A stretch of 64,000 nt of DNA from Isochrysis galbana (Eukaryota; Haptophyta; Isochrysidales; Isochrysidaceae). The translations under genes and the position numbers were made by a program. The stretch spans positions 7,380,676 through 7,444,675 of the forward strand of contig CM030933.1 of the NCBI GenBank assembly GCA_018136815.1, given 5' to 3'. The notes under the pieces are model-generated. The model saw nothing but the letters and a program-made list of their open reading frames with translations, ran no database searches and was not told the origin of the DNA. Positions 54,985-64,000 of this stretch are shown piece after piece (within the stretch, counting starts at the first letter, position 1; the number at the start of each line of letters is the position of its first letter).

Positions 54985-55474
54985 ATGGACGACAACAAAA
55001 GGGTCGCCGAATCCCTTATAAGGAAGAACGAAAAGAAACAGCGTCCGGAGAGTCTCACGAATATGAGCTTGGGTGCTCTAAATGACGAGCAATGGGAAGA
55101 GTTTACAAACAACGCTGATCAAGGAACCGTGATTACTAGTCTCATCAACGTGTTCAAAAATGACGAAGATCTCAAATTCCTATTAGACTCTACACCTTAT
55201 TTTTGGAATCCGGACAACGTGCTCGACAGCATCACTCTTCTGAAGAAACAAGTGTTCGAGGTTGCCGCAGACGCCGTAATTAGCGCCGCAGGGGGGTTAC
55301 TCTCACGAGAATATCAAGTCCCTCTCGAAACGACGAAGGAAAAGGCGAAATTCTGGTTGGACGCGACCGAGAATGTCACACTGAACGAGCAAGAGTACAA
55401 GGACGCCACCAAGGCCACCATTCGGCGAATGTTCGGTCGAACATTCGACAGTACATTCCCCTCCATCAATGCCC
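54985..55474 (+). CDS. Unrecognised protein, 3' end disrupted by a retroelement
   Basis: The frame starts MDDNKRVAESLIRKNEKKQ at an ATG preceded by AGTAGCTAGC and runs for about 160 residues of mixed helical, charged sequence (LNDEQWEEFTNNADQGTVITSLINVF, LDSITLLKKQVFEVAADAVI, VTLNEQEYKDATKATIRRMFG). At about 55475 it enters antisense sequence of a short retroelement, which continues the frame to 55929 without similarity to anything. I recognise no family. Base composition is clearly less GC-rich than its neighbours, and codons are less biased, which is compatible with foreign (for example viral) origin but does not show it. Confidence 0.55.
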
Positions 55475-56160
55475 ATGGCCGGGCACGAGCCCCCCCCCTC
55501 TCTCCACTCCTCCCCTGCCATGGGGGAGGAACCACCCATGCTCCTGGCATGCCTGATGGCTTGCCAGGAGCAGACTGCCCTGCTGACCCACTCTCTCACT
55601 GGCAGGCTTGCCTGCCTCGCGCGTCCTGGCCTGCCGTGGCCAGCCCATCGCTCCAACCCCCCCCTCCCCCCCTATTCGACAGGCAGACAGGTGCAGATTG
55701 GGGACCCCTGAGGCACAGGAGTGCCAGCGAGGGAGAGGCAGGGGAGGCCAGGGCCCAGCCCCAGCCTCCTCTGCCCCCTGAGCTAGCCTCCAGGGGCCTC
55801 CAGGGGTCGCCAGGGGCAGCTGCAGGCCTGTCGCAGGCGCGCCATCGCGCGTGCCTGCAGGAGAGGGGAGAGAGAGCGAGGAGAAGGGGGTGGGCGGAGC
55901 GAGAGCTCCGCTCACCGGAAAATATGTAAGTCCCGCACCTGTTTACAGGATAAGTCAGGACTGAGGACGCCGCCAGCCCGGTAGGCGTAGGAGGAAGGAG
56001 GGAACGGATCACCGGGGGGGGGCGCGGGCCACCGACCATATTATCTAAGCCCTTTTCCCCTATCCCCCTAGTAGTGCACGGGGGGAGTCGCCTGATGGCG
56101 GGGGGGAAAGGGCCGGGGGAGTGGGGGTGTAGAAAGTTTCCTACGTGAGTAGAAAGTAGA
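55475..56160 (-). mobile_element. Short retroelement disrupting the preceding ORF
   Basis: On the minus strand it shares GTGCACTACTAGGGGG, the CTGTAAACAGGTGCGGG block, GGCTGGGGCTGGGCCCTGGCC, and CCATGGCAGGGGAGGAGTGGAGAG with the copy at 47347-48205. It ends with GGGCTCGTGCCCGGCCATGG. No clear target duplication or terminal hairpin was found. Confidence 0.65.
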
Positions 56161-56406
56161 GGATGCACGGTCGCGTGTGCGGTGAGACTATTAAGAAATT
56201 AATTAATCTAGGCGTCCAAGCGAACGCTTGTCGACGTCAATCGGGGCCATGGCCTTGGGCGTTGGGCTGGATCGAATCGAGGCATTCCTGCGGTGCGAGG
56301 GGCCAGGATGGGTTAGCGGTTAGAACGAGTGTGTGCGACCCTTCAGAACCAGCGTGCGACCGCTACTAGTCACCCCCACCCCTGAGGGATTGGCAGCTGC
56401 AGGTGG

Positions 56407-56631
56407 GTGTGGGTGGCAATTTCGAATTTCGAAGGATACGACCCTGTTGTGAGCACTGAACAGTCGGAGAGAGAGTTGGCAGCCAAGAAGCGCGCCTACA
56501 GGTTGACCCTGCGCGATTCTGATGAGCCGAGCACCTACCTGCACTCGCGCAACTCGCGCGTCTTCCCGGCCGGGAGACTTCGTTATCGCCGCTCACCAGT
56601 CAGGTGGCGCTTCCCATGTCCGCATGAGTGA
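56407..56631 (+). CDS. Possible terminal exon, unknown protein
   Basis: An open frame with ISNFEGYDPVVSTEQSERELAAKKRAY, RLTLRDSDEPSTYLHSRNSRVF and a basic end. The sequence has protein-like composition, unlike the surrounding repeats, but no family is recognised and there is no supporting start. It may be the last exon of a broken gene. Confidence 0.3.
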   Translation: MWVAISNFEGYDPVVSTEQSERELAAKKRAYRLTLRDSDEPSTYLHSRNSRVFPAGRLRYRRSPVRWRFPCPHE

Positions 56632-57049
56632 GTGAATGAATCAGCTTGAGGACCTTGTTTTGAATAGAACGGGTGTGTGCGCGCGGGCTTCGATGTGCGC
56701 GCGCGGGCTCCGCAGCTGTATGTGGCGTCGATGCCGCAGTTGGAGTGAAGGTGTGTGCGTGCAGTGCAGGTGCCTGCTTATTTTTCCCGATAACATGGGT
56801 GGTGTGCCCCACCACTTGATCAATTTAGGCTCTCAACTTGCAATCCCACGCGAGCACGATCAACAGCCACCTTGGCGGGCTACTGGCCAGACAGCGCGCC
56901 CCGTTCACCGTGTCTTCACCTGCACCTGCAGTCTTGCAGTTCCTGCACTCTCACCTTCACCTGCACCTTCACTGAAGAAAAAACTTCGGACCAGCACCTT
57001 CCCAGTTGGAAAATTTTTTATTGAAGTTGATGCTGATGCACCATCAGGC

Positions 57050-57110
57050 TGATGGAGTGAGGGGGGCGCGATGCCCCCATTGACCCCCACTTATCAAAGT
57101 AGGTTCGGGG
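57050..57110 (+). mobile_element. Hairpin end of a short retroelement
   Basis: GCGATGCCCCCATTGACCCCCACTTATCAAAGTAGGTT matches the end at 14535-14569 with a changed loop (ATCA for ATAA). Only this terminus is recognisable. Confidence 0.5.
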
Positions 57111-57441
57111 CCGCTCTGTGCTCTGTGTACAGTCTGTTTACCATATTCCTAGATCTAGATCTAGATCCTAGTCCTAGTCCTATCTATACCCTATATTCAA
57201 AATGGGAAATGGTTTACGGGGCGCATGTGTGGCGAGAATATTGAGAAGTTTTTTTTGGTTTTTCTTGCTTGTCGATATGAGTTAGCAAGGGGCCGTGTGA
57301 AAATCGAACCCACAAGACTCGACTATGCCCGCAAGCACTGCAAACTTGTCACACCAAGCCCCCCTAGCCCTAGCCCCAACTCCTGTTATAGCCCAACGTT
57401 CCCATCAACCACCTTCCGAGAATATTGCGCCCCCAGTTGCA

Positions 57442-57848
57442 ATATATGTCAGTCTATCCACTACTTGTAGTATGTACGGCTGATAATAGCAGCGAAGGGC
57501 GGAAGACGACTGCGCGCAGGACGCTATAGTTACTACGCTGATGTTGACCTTTGCTTTGCATCAAGTGGCCTTACTTCATAACTGATACCGAACGTGAATA
57601 TCGCAGGCGAACTATACAGCTGAATCATGAGAAACCCAAGTGCAGACGGAAAACGTAGCCATATATGTCAGTCTAACCGCTATTTGTAGTACGTACAGCT
57701 GAAAATAGCAGCGAAGGGCAGAAGACGGCTGCATGTGGGATGATGTAGTTACTATTTGCTTTGCATCAAGTGGCCTTACTTCACAGCGAACGTGAATATC
57801 GCAGGCGAACCATACAGCTGAATCATGAGAAACCCAAGTGCGGACGGA
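57442..57848. repeat. Tandem duplication of the 3' end of the next gene
   Basis: Two units (about 57442-57660 and 57661-57848) share ATATGTCAGTCTA, TAGCAGCGAAGGGC, GCATCAAGTGGCCTTACTTCA and CGTGAATATCGCAGGCGAAC. The right unit contains the last codons and stop of the minus-strand gene at 57776-58216. The left unit carries a diverged copy of the same codons (PSALGFLMIQLYSSPAIFTF) with the stop displaced. Confidence 0.85.
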
Positions 57849-58216
57849 AAAAGTATGAGCAGAAGAACAAACGCAGTGGTGTTGGCTTCCGACTTCACCT
57901 CCTTCTGTTTGCCCCATCTCTCAAGGTCAGTGCTGGGGTCGAGCGTGGATCCTCCATTGCTTCCTGGGCCTCCCTTGAGATCTGCCTCTGTGAAGCCAGT
58001 ATACCCGCCCAGATTGGTCAAATAGGTGAGAATGTCGTCGGCAGCATCTGTTAACTGTTGCACAGGGCCTCTCTCTGAGAGAACAACACTCGGCGTGCGC
58101 CTACAGAGGTGTAGAGCGCGATGAGGCAAACTTGTCGGCCACAAACGCAAATGGTAGGCATCACAGTCCGAAAGGGCCAGCGCCCCGACCATCAGCCTGA
58201 GGATATACTGGGCCAT
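57776..58216 (-). CDS. Small plastid-targeted single-span membrane protein (candidate)
   Basis: A single frame of 146 residues. The start MAQYILRLMVGALALSDCDA looks like a signal peptide, followed by a basic, Arg/Ser/His-containing stretch (YHLRLWPTSLPHRALHLCRRTP), as in bipartite presequences of complex plastids. The mature part has a soluble segment (LTYLTNLGGYTGFTEADLKGGPGSNGGS) and one hydrophobic helix (TTAFVLLLILFPSALGFLMIQLY) close to the C-terminus. Such a layout is common among small thylakoid proteins, but I cannot name the family. Targeting is inferred. Confidence 0.55.
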   Translation of the reverse strand: MAQYILRLMVGALALSDCDAYHLRLWPTSLPHRALHLCRRTPSVVLSERGPVQQLTDAADDILTYLTNLGGYTGFTEADLKGGPGSNGGSTLDPSTDLERWGKQKEVKSEANTTAFVLLLILFPSALGFLMIQLYGSPAIFTFAVK

Positions 58217-59112
58217 CGATAATCCTCGTCTTCCACGAAGATGCCCAAGCCAAGCTGCTGCTGTCGCTTGTCCCTGCTGCGAGCGGCGTAGAAGACACGG
58301 CGAGAAGAAATTTTCCGATTTTTTTGTAGACAGCGAAATTTAGTTTGGGCAGGTGAAAGCTAACGGAGCAGCGGGTGCGCGAAGACCGGGAAAAGAAGAC
58401 AGGGGGACAACGACCCCCCGCCCCCAGGGGGACTGCCGCCCCGCCCCTCTTCTCTCGCCGCCGCGCGCCGCCAGCCCCACGCTAACACACACACACACAC
58501 ACACAAGACACAAGCGCTCAAGCTGGCCAAGAAGACCAGGCAGCCGGCAGCCGACGGCACGGAGAACAGAGAACAGAAGCCCCTTGCCCCTTGTGACGAG
58601 TGGAGTGGCAATGGGGTGAATGTGTTTGTGGGTGTGTGAGCTGCCTGTGGCTCTGTTGGAGCTTGGGCAATGTGGTGTGAGGAGGGAGAGGGAGAGCGTG
58701 ATGGTGGTGAAGAGGCGCTTTCAAACAAAGGTCCTATTATTAAATGGCGTGAGGGCGGGATCGGAGGGCATGACAGCAAGCGGAACGAGGTAGGGCACAC
58801 GAGGGACAGACACGAGGGGGTTGCTTCCGAGCGAGCGCGCCAGAAACAAAAGACGGACAAGAGAAGGGGACGACCGGGAAAAAGAACACGGGAAACTCTA
58901 GGAACAAGGGAAAGATTAATGGAACGAGGAACGAGGGGGGGAGCCGGGCGTCGGAGGGGCGGAGCGAGGGGCGAGCACAGGGGACTCCGAGCCTCGTCGG
59001 CCAAGGAAACAAAAGGAACCGCTGGGGTTGCATGGGAAGGGAGGAAGGAAGGGATCCCGGCTGGAGTTGCATGCGAGGAAACCAGGAGAGAGGGGCGGGA
59101 GGAGAGACACGC
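58217..59112. other. Intergenic, no gene recognised
   Basis: Contains a (CA)n stretch at about 58483-58503 and GA-rich DNA at 58850-59100. Overlapping frames on both strands have no domains. Confidence 0.45.
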
Positions 59113-59120
59113 TCTAAGAA

Positions 59121-59627
59121 TAAGGCTAGTAACCACTTTGATTTGGGCCTAACCGGATATTGTGGGTAGTTCACCCAAGCCTAACTGGTTAGATAGTGGT
59201 AGTGACCCCCCCCTATCTGGTTAGATAGTGGTAGTGAAAAAGGCATCTGGGTATTCTGGGTATCCAGATACCCGGCTAGGCTGCTAGGGCGTCCACGCCC
59301 CCACATATTTGCACCATATACTAGCACCATACACCATATAATTAATACCCCAACACGTCTCCAACAGGCCTATTCAAGCCCAGTTTCCAAGCTTTAAGCT
59401 TTTTGGTTTTTGCTTTTTAGATTTGCTCCACAATCCACAATTCATAACCCACCACATGCGTGCGGCGGCTCCGCCGCCCTACTCACATGAGTATCCTGAA
59501 TAGTGACTTTTCACTACCCAGACCCAGTGGGTAGGAGAGACGCGCCTACCCGCATGGAGGTGGGTAGTGGAAATGGGTGGTGAGTAGCTGGGTATCTAGA
59601 TACCCAGCTATCCGGTTACTAGCCTTA
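59121..59627. mobile_element. MITE-like foldback element
   Basis: The termini are inverted: TAAGGCTAGTAACC at 59121-59134 and its complement at 59614-59627. Outside are 8-bp flanks TCTAAGAA (59113-59120) and CCTAAGAA (59628-59635) that match at seven positions. The 507-bp interior has TCTGGTTAGATAGTGGTAGTGA subrepeats and the palindrome GGGTATCTAGATACCC. Eight-base flanks again suggest the hAT superfamily. Confidence 0.65.
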
Positions 59628-59813
59628 CCTAAGAATAGAGTGTGTCGGAGACGCTCCCCCTTGCATGCGAGGAGGCGCGCTCTAAGAATAGAGCGTGCCG
59701 CATGGGATGCTCCCCCTACCCGCAACCCCCCCCCCCACTGCGAGAAACGAAGCCCGGGGGAACGAGCAGTGCGAAGGCGGGAGAAGGGGAAGGAGGGGCG
59801 TCGGGAAGGAGGG

Positions 59814-60030
59814 TCAGGCTGCGACGTGCGCCCAAGAGTTGGTGGCGTAGCGGACGCACGCGTCGACTTTCTTCTTGGGGAGCCACTTGGTGAGAAAGTC
59901 GGCTGCCATGTGCTCGGTGTTCACGTGGCGGAGGGCGACTTCGCCGGCGGCTACACGTTGGAGGAGGGCGTGATAGCGGGGCATGAAGTGGCTGGCGCGG
60001 GTTGGTGCGGAGTGAAGAGAGCCCACCCGC
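59814..60030 (-). pseudogene. Ty1/Copia RNase H end, remnant
   Basis: RYHALLQRVAAGEVALRHV, NTEHMAADFLTKWLPKKKV is the C-terminal end of Copia polyproteins, downstream of RNase H. Upstream sequence on the same strand is unrelated, and no LTRs are seen nearby. Confidence 0.75.
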
Positions 60031-61138
60031 ATGTTGGACCCATAGAAACCTTTGCATCTAGGGACACATTTTTTGGGGTGGTGATACGGCCAATGAGGCA
60101 AAGTTGAGGGGTAGAATTGTATAAGGTGAAAAAAATGAGTGGGGGAGGGGGGTAAAGAAGGGGGAAACTCAAGTTGCACCCTCTTTCTTGCGTGAAAAGA
60201 AAGCAGAGGGACCACGGCCGCAAGTGCGGTGAGAATATTAAAAGGTTCCTGTCGCAGGTAGCGGCCGCCGTCGGCGGGGAGGCCTGAGGAGAGAAGAGAC
60301 GCGCCAGCGCGCTCCATAGCAACCGCAACCAAGAAGCGAAACTTAGTTAAAACTGGCGCATAACATAATGTGGAATAGTTAGATTAGGATTGGGTCGCAC
60401 CTCCGACATCGACTGCAATGGCCCTATCCATCGCTGCCTGAGCACTGCCTGCTTGACTTGCTTCCATGCCCCTCTTTCCGCTCTCGGTTGAACCCTGTCT
60501 ATGCCGTCCGAGCCATCGGGTTCCCTTCCCCCGAGAACTCTGATTCGGGCAGCTACCCTCAGCGGGTTTTCCGCTTCCAAGTGAATGAGTCGCCGCCGTC
60601 ACGGACAAGAGGCGTATGCTCATGCGATTGTCCACAATGCGGATGCAATGATTTGCAACATGCAACGGGGCTATACACATCTTTCCGCCTAGGCACGCCG
60701 ATGAACCCGCACATAGTTCGCCCCACCCCTGCACTTTGAGCGCTGTCGCGGTTTTGTGTGTGTATTCCGATGTGAATGGCATACAGACTCCAGATGGTCC
60801 AAAGCACGGCCGAGTGCTACAACTTATAGACCGTCAGCGCAAGAAAGTTTCATCCGAAGCTGAGTGCCGTTCGATATGCATCGCTTTCGGCGAGTAACGA
60901 AGCGGCGCGGGCATGCCGCCTGCCATGCCAAGGCTATCACTGCTAGACGCAGAATCACCCCGCGATGACAAGGTGTGCGAAAGCATCCGCTCGTAGCCCG
61001 GACCGGTTCCTGGACCAGCGGCGGTGGTGGCGAGACCAACTGAGATATCGAAGTGTGTGCACCTATGCGATGACAGCAGTTGAGTGTTGTGGTCATATCG
61101 GGCAAGAGTGTTTGGCTACGGCGACATTCACAAGCACT
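60031..61138. other. Intergenic, 3' side of the PFK-2 gene
   Basis: A hairpin-like AACCAAG...CTTAGTT at about 60332-60355 resembles a retroelement terminus. Minus-strand frames at 60384-61105 could be alternative last exons of the neighbouring gene but show no conservation that I can recognise. Confidence 0.4.
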
Positions 61139-64000
61139 TCACCGCAGAAGCCTAGCGTGCATTGGGAAGATATGGAGCTTGATCGTTGTCCCGCTATTTC
61201 CATCAAGACTCCCTAATTCTCTTATTTACTAGCACGCCATCCATTAGTGGTGTTGACGGGCAAGGACAGATGCTATACTACCGGGCGGTGTCTTACGAGA
61301 AGCCCGAGTGGGAGCGTGTCATCTCCAACACTCCCGGAGCGACGTCCATGTATGGGAGAGCTGCCGACTCAACCTCCTGAAAGTACGCGATGAGTACGCG
61401 CGCAACCGCGCGGTCGACGACGAGAACGACATTCGTGCGCTGCTGCTCGAGAGCAAGAATCACCTACAAGGAAGTGAACAAAGCGTGCAGTGACTAGGGT
61501 AAATGGTGAAATCAGTGAGGAGCAAATCCCTGCTTTCTTAACTCAGCGCCTGGATCAACGATGTCGGGACGACACTACGGCCACGCACCTCTTGCAGCCG
61601 CATGATGAGGTCGAGGTAAGACTCCCCACCGACGCCTGGATAGCGGTAATGGAGCTTGTCGCTAGCCCGGGCTTCATATTCGCGCGGGAAGATTTTCCGC
61701 ATTTCGCCGGCAGAAAGCGAGTCGAGCTGGCCTGCACAGAGCTCGTTGAGCCGCTGTAGCAACGGGACACCGTTGAGCATGTAAGTTGCGCCAAAAGGGT
61801 CAAGAGTGCCGTCTCCACGTGGCCCCGCGCTTCATTGCAATCAACTTCACGGGCGAGGAAGGGGAGTTGATACGCACTTGTAGCCGCAGCACCGGCCGGC
61901 CATGAGGTTCGTACTCCTCCAAGAGGATGCGCGTCAATTGCTCATAGCGCTTGAGAGTCCCAGTCATGACCAGCGCATGGCCAGAGCATCTGAGACGAGA
62001 GGCGGACGGGCATTCGTGCAGTTGATGTAGGACAGCACAAAGACGGAATACCACGGCGAGAGCGAGCAGCATCTATTTAGGCGGCAGTCATGCAATCTCA
62101 CGCGAAGCTGCGTACCCTTTCTCCCTTAGCTGTTGAGATCGCTCGCGCCTGGCGATGAATTCGCAGACCGCGCGAGAGTAGACGATCCCTGCCCGTGAGA
62201 GACCCGTGTCACCGCCAAGGATACCGCGTTCGTCGTTGATCGTCTGACCCGCCAGAGCAATCCAGATTGTCCGTGGACCCAAGTGAATCGAATGGAGCAA
62301 GGCCATCACCTGAGATGTAGTGCATGCGGTGGGCTCAAACCTATACGTAGCATTCTCAACGTGCATGGATGCTGAGAAAGCTCGGGGTAGACGTTTGAGA
62401 CGTACTACGAGCACACAAGGCGAGTCTTTCCTGAGCAAGTGCAGAAGCTCAGCCATGTCCTTTCGCCCGTCTGTCCGTCCTCACCTTTGAGAGCACGTAG
62501 CCATCGGTGCGGCATGCCACCAGCTTCCTTCCCGCATCGATGATTTGGATATATCGTAGCACTTGCATCTTGTCATACTGCTCCTCGCGTTTTTGACGCT
62601 GGGAGGCCGTGGAATCGCGTTCCGACGAGGACCCCCGTGAAGAGGCGTCCGTAATGTGAGCGACGGCAGTGGCACTCTGTAGATCCACAGGCCACATACC
62701 GGGTGGACGGATGATCGCGGGGGAGTCCGATGCGTCAGTCTGTAGTGTAGACGGCGAAATCATATGATCTCCATCCAGTCGGCGAAATACCTAGGCATAG
62801 AAATGGGCACGGTCAGTCGTGTCATGAGCTGGATAGCAGACGTCGCCACGAATCAGGATAAAGGACTATTTCGTTTGACGACGGCAATACTTGCACATCA
62901 AAACCACAGTTGAGATGCTCCCTGGCCTTGATGGGGTCTCGGTTACGAATGCTGAGTTTGCAGCGGGCAATGCTGTGACGCGCCTCGTCTTCATCCGCAT
63001 GACCCCCTTCGGCGTCGGTTATTGTCTGATACACGGCTTCGTAGTGTTGCACTCGCGAAAGAAAGTCGTTCAGGGCTGCCTACACTCGTGGATTGGGTGA
63101 GGGAGTGCTTCAGCCGGAAGTAATGGTCCACTTGCGCACGCAATCCAAGCTGGAAACCCAAGTAGCAGAGCTGATTGCAGCGCCGAAATAAGCACGGTTG
63201 GTCAAGGCGTACTTGCCTCGGGATCTCTGCCACGATAGTCGTCGTTGGACGCCTTCAGCTTGTAGTTGCGCATCAACAACTTTTGATCTGTGCAAATGCT
63301 CTCGATGAACACTAGACGAACAGGAGGCGTCTCCCGTGCGCAACGTTCACGCACCTGCCACAATATCGTCATGCAGAGTAAGCTAGGGATTGAAGTCATG
63401 TGCATATCCCCGCCTAAGTCTGCTGAGCTTTGTTCGCGGACAGAGGCTAGCGATGGATTGGCCCCGCCCGTGCTACGACACCATTAGCATCGAGGATCCA
63501 ACATCCTGGCAGCGAGGTTGGCTGCCTATAGGAGCACAACGCACCTTACGCCTCCGCGCAACCGTTGTGTTGGTTGCGTCAAAGATGCCACAAACGCACC
63601 CACGTCGGGAGCCAACAGCTTGGTTGTGCTCGAGGTTGGAAAGTTGAGACGTTGAGCCCGAGGGCAAGAATTTGAGCCAATCCAGCAACGCTGACGTCAA
63701 GGCGCGCACGTCACACCAATCAAGCAATGGCAACAATTGGGATTACATGCCATGAGGGGGCGGCCGCCTCGCAAACATGTGCATGCAGGAATCATGCCAC
63801 CCACTTGGTGGGGGCTGGGCTCGACCACACACCTTCTAAAGTCTCCATCGCAATTTCCTCGCGCTGAGCTGCAGCGTCAACATTTTTGGCGCTGAAAAAG
63901 TCTGCCCCAGTACCAGCAAGGCCAACGTTACGCCGACGGGATCCCGCATTGAAAAGGCGAGCGGGACACCCAACAAAATTCAGGTATCTGAGGATACATA
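61139..64000 (-). CDS. 6-phosphofructo-2-kinase/fructose-2,6-bisphosphatase, 5' incomplete
   Basis: Exons: 64000-63833 (partial), 63690-63545, 63354-63217, 63079-62891, 62790-62485, 62309-62116, 61989-61878, 61753-61589, 61442-61297 and 61193-61139; all phases agree. About 538 residues are visible. The enzyme sets fructose-2,6-bisphosphate levels in the cytosol. The kinase half shows YLNFVGCPARLFNAGSRRR, GIFDATNTT, LVFIESICTD and the basic RYIQIIDAGRKLV. The Walker A exon lies beyond the window. The bisphosphatase half keeps the fold (GPRTIWIALAGQTIN, GGDTGLSRAG, LNELCAG, DKLHYRYPGVGGESYLDL) but the RHG motif reads LAG, and CHQ near the end reads VDR. Both catalytic histidines (rat liver H258 and H392) are gone. 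One intron uses GC-AG (after 63217). An acidic/Ser-rich insert (MISPSTLQTDASDS...) lies before RYIQIID. The last exon is inferred from frame and is the least certain. Confidence 0.9.

Noticed and set aside
61233-61493. Plus-strand frame resembling an LYR-motif mitochondrial protein (LNLLKVRDEYARNRAVDDENDI)
   Set aside because: The opposite strand encodes the conserved end of the FBPase-2 domain (NVVLVVDRAVARVLIAYF ... LPYMDV) in a consistent exon series, so the plus-strand reading is a shadow.

Overview
This is a nuclear segment of a GC-rich, intron-containing eukaryote, most likely a flagellated alga with a complex plastid (haptophyte- or stramenopile-like; the exact lineage is inferred). 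The evidence is: spliceosomal GT-AG introns plus one GC-AG intron that keeps frame; a cycloartenol-type oxidosqualene cyclase; a cilium/flagellum protein (CFAP161); a small membrane protein with a signal-peptide-like plastid presequence; and a surface protein of algal type with GCxDPxAxNY repeats, a Pro-rich stalk and one membrane span. There is no bacterial gene organisation. A 100-base run of N at 24700-24799 marks a scaffold gap.

Layout. 1-9.5 kb: a chromodomain Ty3/Gypsy element (minus strand) with a 5-bp target duplication, inserted in an AT-rich island that is flanked on both sides by CT-rich tracts and arrays of imperfect palindromes. 10.8-11.8 kb: SmB spliceosome protein. 14.9-16.7 kb: four-CBS/PB1 membrane protein. 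17-18 kb: LINE fragments. 18.2-19.6 kb: EngB-type organellar GTPase. 21.2-24.2 kb: cycloartenol synthase in four exons. 24.8-25.4 kb: start of a CaMK-like kinase cut by the gap. 26.6-30.5 kb: a second, wrecked Gypsy element with a LINE piece replacing part of pol. 31.4-35.2 kb: USP10-like deubiquitinase in five exons. 35.8-37.1 kb: a roughly 195-bp tandem repeat. 37.6-41 kb: three-level nested insertion (repeat, miniature LTR element, short retroelement) with duplications readable for the two inner events. 42.1-45.9 kb: surface repeat protein broken by a one-base loss in a C run. 46-50.5 kb: retroelement debris and two damaged genes, one carrying a hAT-like MITE. 51.7-52.6 kb: CFAP161. 53-56.2 kb: more short retroelements around an ankyrin ORF and an unrecognised ORF. 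57.4-58.2 kb: plastid-protein candidate whose 3' end is tandemly copied. 59.1-60 kb: another MITE and a Copia remnant. 61.1-64.0 kb: 6-phosphofructo-2-kinase/fructose-2,6-bisphosphatase (nine internal or terminal exons plus a partial first one), with its 5' end beyond the window.

Two results stand out. A family of short retroelements recurs across the window, with 15-18 bp target duplications, one end marked by an A/T run next to a GAATCTTCAGA-like motif, and the other end a small hairpin whose stem differs between copies while mostly remaining paired. Second, the PFK-2/FBPase-2 gene keeps its kinase landmarks but has lost both catalytic histidines of the bisphosphatase half, which predicts a kinase-biased enzyme. 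The host genes are unrelated single-copy eukaryotic genes with no operon-like organisation.
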